DNA from: CAVLCC01 sp963624975
GTDB lineage: Bacteria; Actinomycetota; Coriobacteriia; Coriobacteriales; CADBOM01
Reading direction: 5' to 3'
DNA length: 24,157 nt
NCBI GenBank assembly: GCA_963624975.1
Contig: CAVFRF010000050.1
Span: 1-24,157 of the forward strand
Both the position numbers and the translations under genes were made by a program. Within the stretch, counting starts at the first letter, position 1; each line of letters starts with the position of its first letter. This document shows positions 23,683 to 24,157 of the stretch, one piece after another. Under the pieces are notes generated by a model. That model saw only the letters and a program-made list of their open reading frames with translations, did not search any database and had not been told where the DNA came from.

Positions 23683-23920
23683 GCATTGCGGTAGGTCTTC
23701 TGACTTCGCTTCTCCCGGCATTTGCCCGGTGCGGCTGCCTGCCCATAGCCTTCTCGGATCGTGCTCGACCCAATGACTTCGATATGGCAGCAGCCTCGAC
23801 GTATACAGCGGCGGGTACCGTCTAGGATTCTCACCTAGTTCCCTGACTGAACTCCCAAGGAGCTCGACTCCCTCGACGCATTCGGCTCTGCAGCCAAAAA
23901 GCAAGGGCTCTCCGCAATGC
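23683..23920 (-). promoter_or_regulatory. Cobalamin (adenosylcobalamin-type) riboswitch aptamer
   Basis: On the minus strand the conserved core reads GGTGAGAATCCTAGACGG, then ACCCGCCGCTG, matching the cobalamin riboswitch core. Near the 3' end lies the B12 box, AGTCAGAAGACCTACC (plus 23690-23705). P1 is a perfect 9-bp helix: GCATTGCGG (23912-23920) with CCGCAATGC (23683-23691). The family turns expression off when B12 is bound; the only gene directly downstream is the 2855-aa surface protein. Confidence 0.95.
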
Positions 23921-23960
23921 ACATTCTGTTTTCAAACTCGAGTTCACAAACCCTCCATGC

Positions 23961-23988
23961 ATACTAGCATGATACAACCACATGACGC
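23961..23988 (-). promoter_or_regulatory. Possible promoter of the riboswitch transcript
   Basis: The minus strand has an extended -10, TGC then TAGTAT (23961-23966), about 40 nt before the aptamer. The -35 is weak (GCGTCA at 23983-23988, 16-bp spacer). The rest of 23989-24061 is AT-rich and shows nothing better that I can see. Confidence 0.35.
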
Positions 23989-24061
23989 GACACATATTCT
24001 TTGAATTATGACATTTTGCATAAATCACGGATCAGCTTGAGCCCACGCCAGTTTTGCGCAT

Positions 24062-24092
24062 AAAAAAATCGACCGGCTTGCTACCGGTCGAT
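24062..24092 (-). terminator. Intrinsic terminator of tRNA-Gly
   Basis: A 9-bp stem (24068-24076 with 24084-24092, loop of 7) is followed on the minus strand by seven U residues (24062-24068). It is placed just after the tRNA-Gly 3' end and separates that transcript from the riboswitch operon. Confidence 0.92.
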
Positions 24093-24103
24093 CGAGAAGT
24101 CTA

Positions 24104-24157
24104 TGGAGCGGACAACGGGATTCGAACCCGCGACCCTCACCTTGGCAAGGTGATGCT
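24104..24157 (-). tRNA. tRNA-Gly (anticodon GCC), partial, 5' end cut by window edge
   Basis: The minus strand shows an anticodon arm TCACC-TTGCCAA-GGTGA with anticodon GCC (plus 24144-24146). The T arm with TTCGAAT, the 3' acceptor strand TGTCCGC, discriminator T and an encoded CCA ending at 24104 follow. The 5' acceptor strand and most of the D arm lie outside the window. Confidence 0.94.

Noticed and set aside
24104..24157. tRNA-Gly as an integration site for an island
   Set aside because: I saw no second copy of the tRNA 3' end, no integrase and no transposase in the window, and base composition looks even across the locus. The flanking tRNAs are noted only as borders.

Overview
The window is a single leftward (minus-strand) locus of about 24 kb, flanked by two tRNA genes: tRNA-Gly(GCC) at the right edge and tRNA-Val(GAC) at the left edge. 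It is GC-rich. It encodes two giant secreted proteins with long arrays of He_PIG-type Ig domains and three C-terminal cell-wall-binding repeats (CW_binding_2 type). This combination suggests a Gram-positive host of the Coriobacteriia (Eggerthella/Slackia/Olsenella-like). That assignment is inferred from protein style and base composition, not from a marker gene.

Layout in transcription order (right to left): (i) a 630-bp leader with a well-preserved cobalamin (B12) riboswitch at about 23683-23920, then a 15-bp terminator-like hairpin at 23547-23586; (ii) a 2855-aa surface protein (14906-23473) with three long modules resembling the transcobalamin-like DUF4430 fold, ten Ig domains, a PQQ-type beta-propeller, a FIVAR-like segment and three wall-binding repeats; (iii) a gap with two strong hairpins; (iv) a tight four-gene set: a membrane-anchored protein with a DUF4430-like domain (12797-14710), a MoxR AAA+ ATPase (11813-12766), a DUF58 membrane protein (10628-11803) and a polytopic transglutaminase-core protein (8192-10627); (v) a second giant surface protein, 2634 aa (220-8124), which shares the cadherin-like / PEGA-like / propeller / Ig / wall-binding plan and has its own DUF4430-like N-terminal segment.

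Working model (inference): B12 limitation switches on a wall-attached apparatus in which transcobalamin-like modules capture corrinoids, or another ligand, outside the membrane. The MoxR-DUF58-transglutaminase trio would assemble, mature or process the surface proteins. The riboswitch sits directly before the first giant gene and all genes run the same way, so some or all of the cassette may be B12-controlled. No corrinoid transporter (BtuFCD or ECF) lies in the window. The transglutaminase-like protein has Ser where the family nucleophile Cys is expected, so its chemistry is uncertain.

There is no transposase, integrase or CRISPR array. The many long plus-strand open frames are antisense shadows of GC-rich coding sequence.
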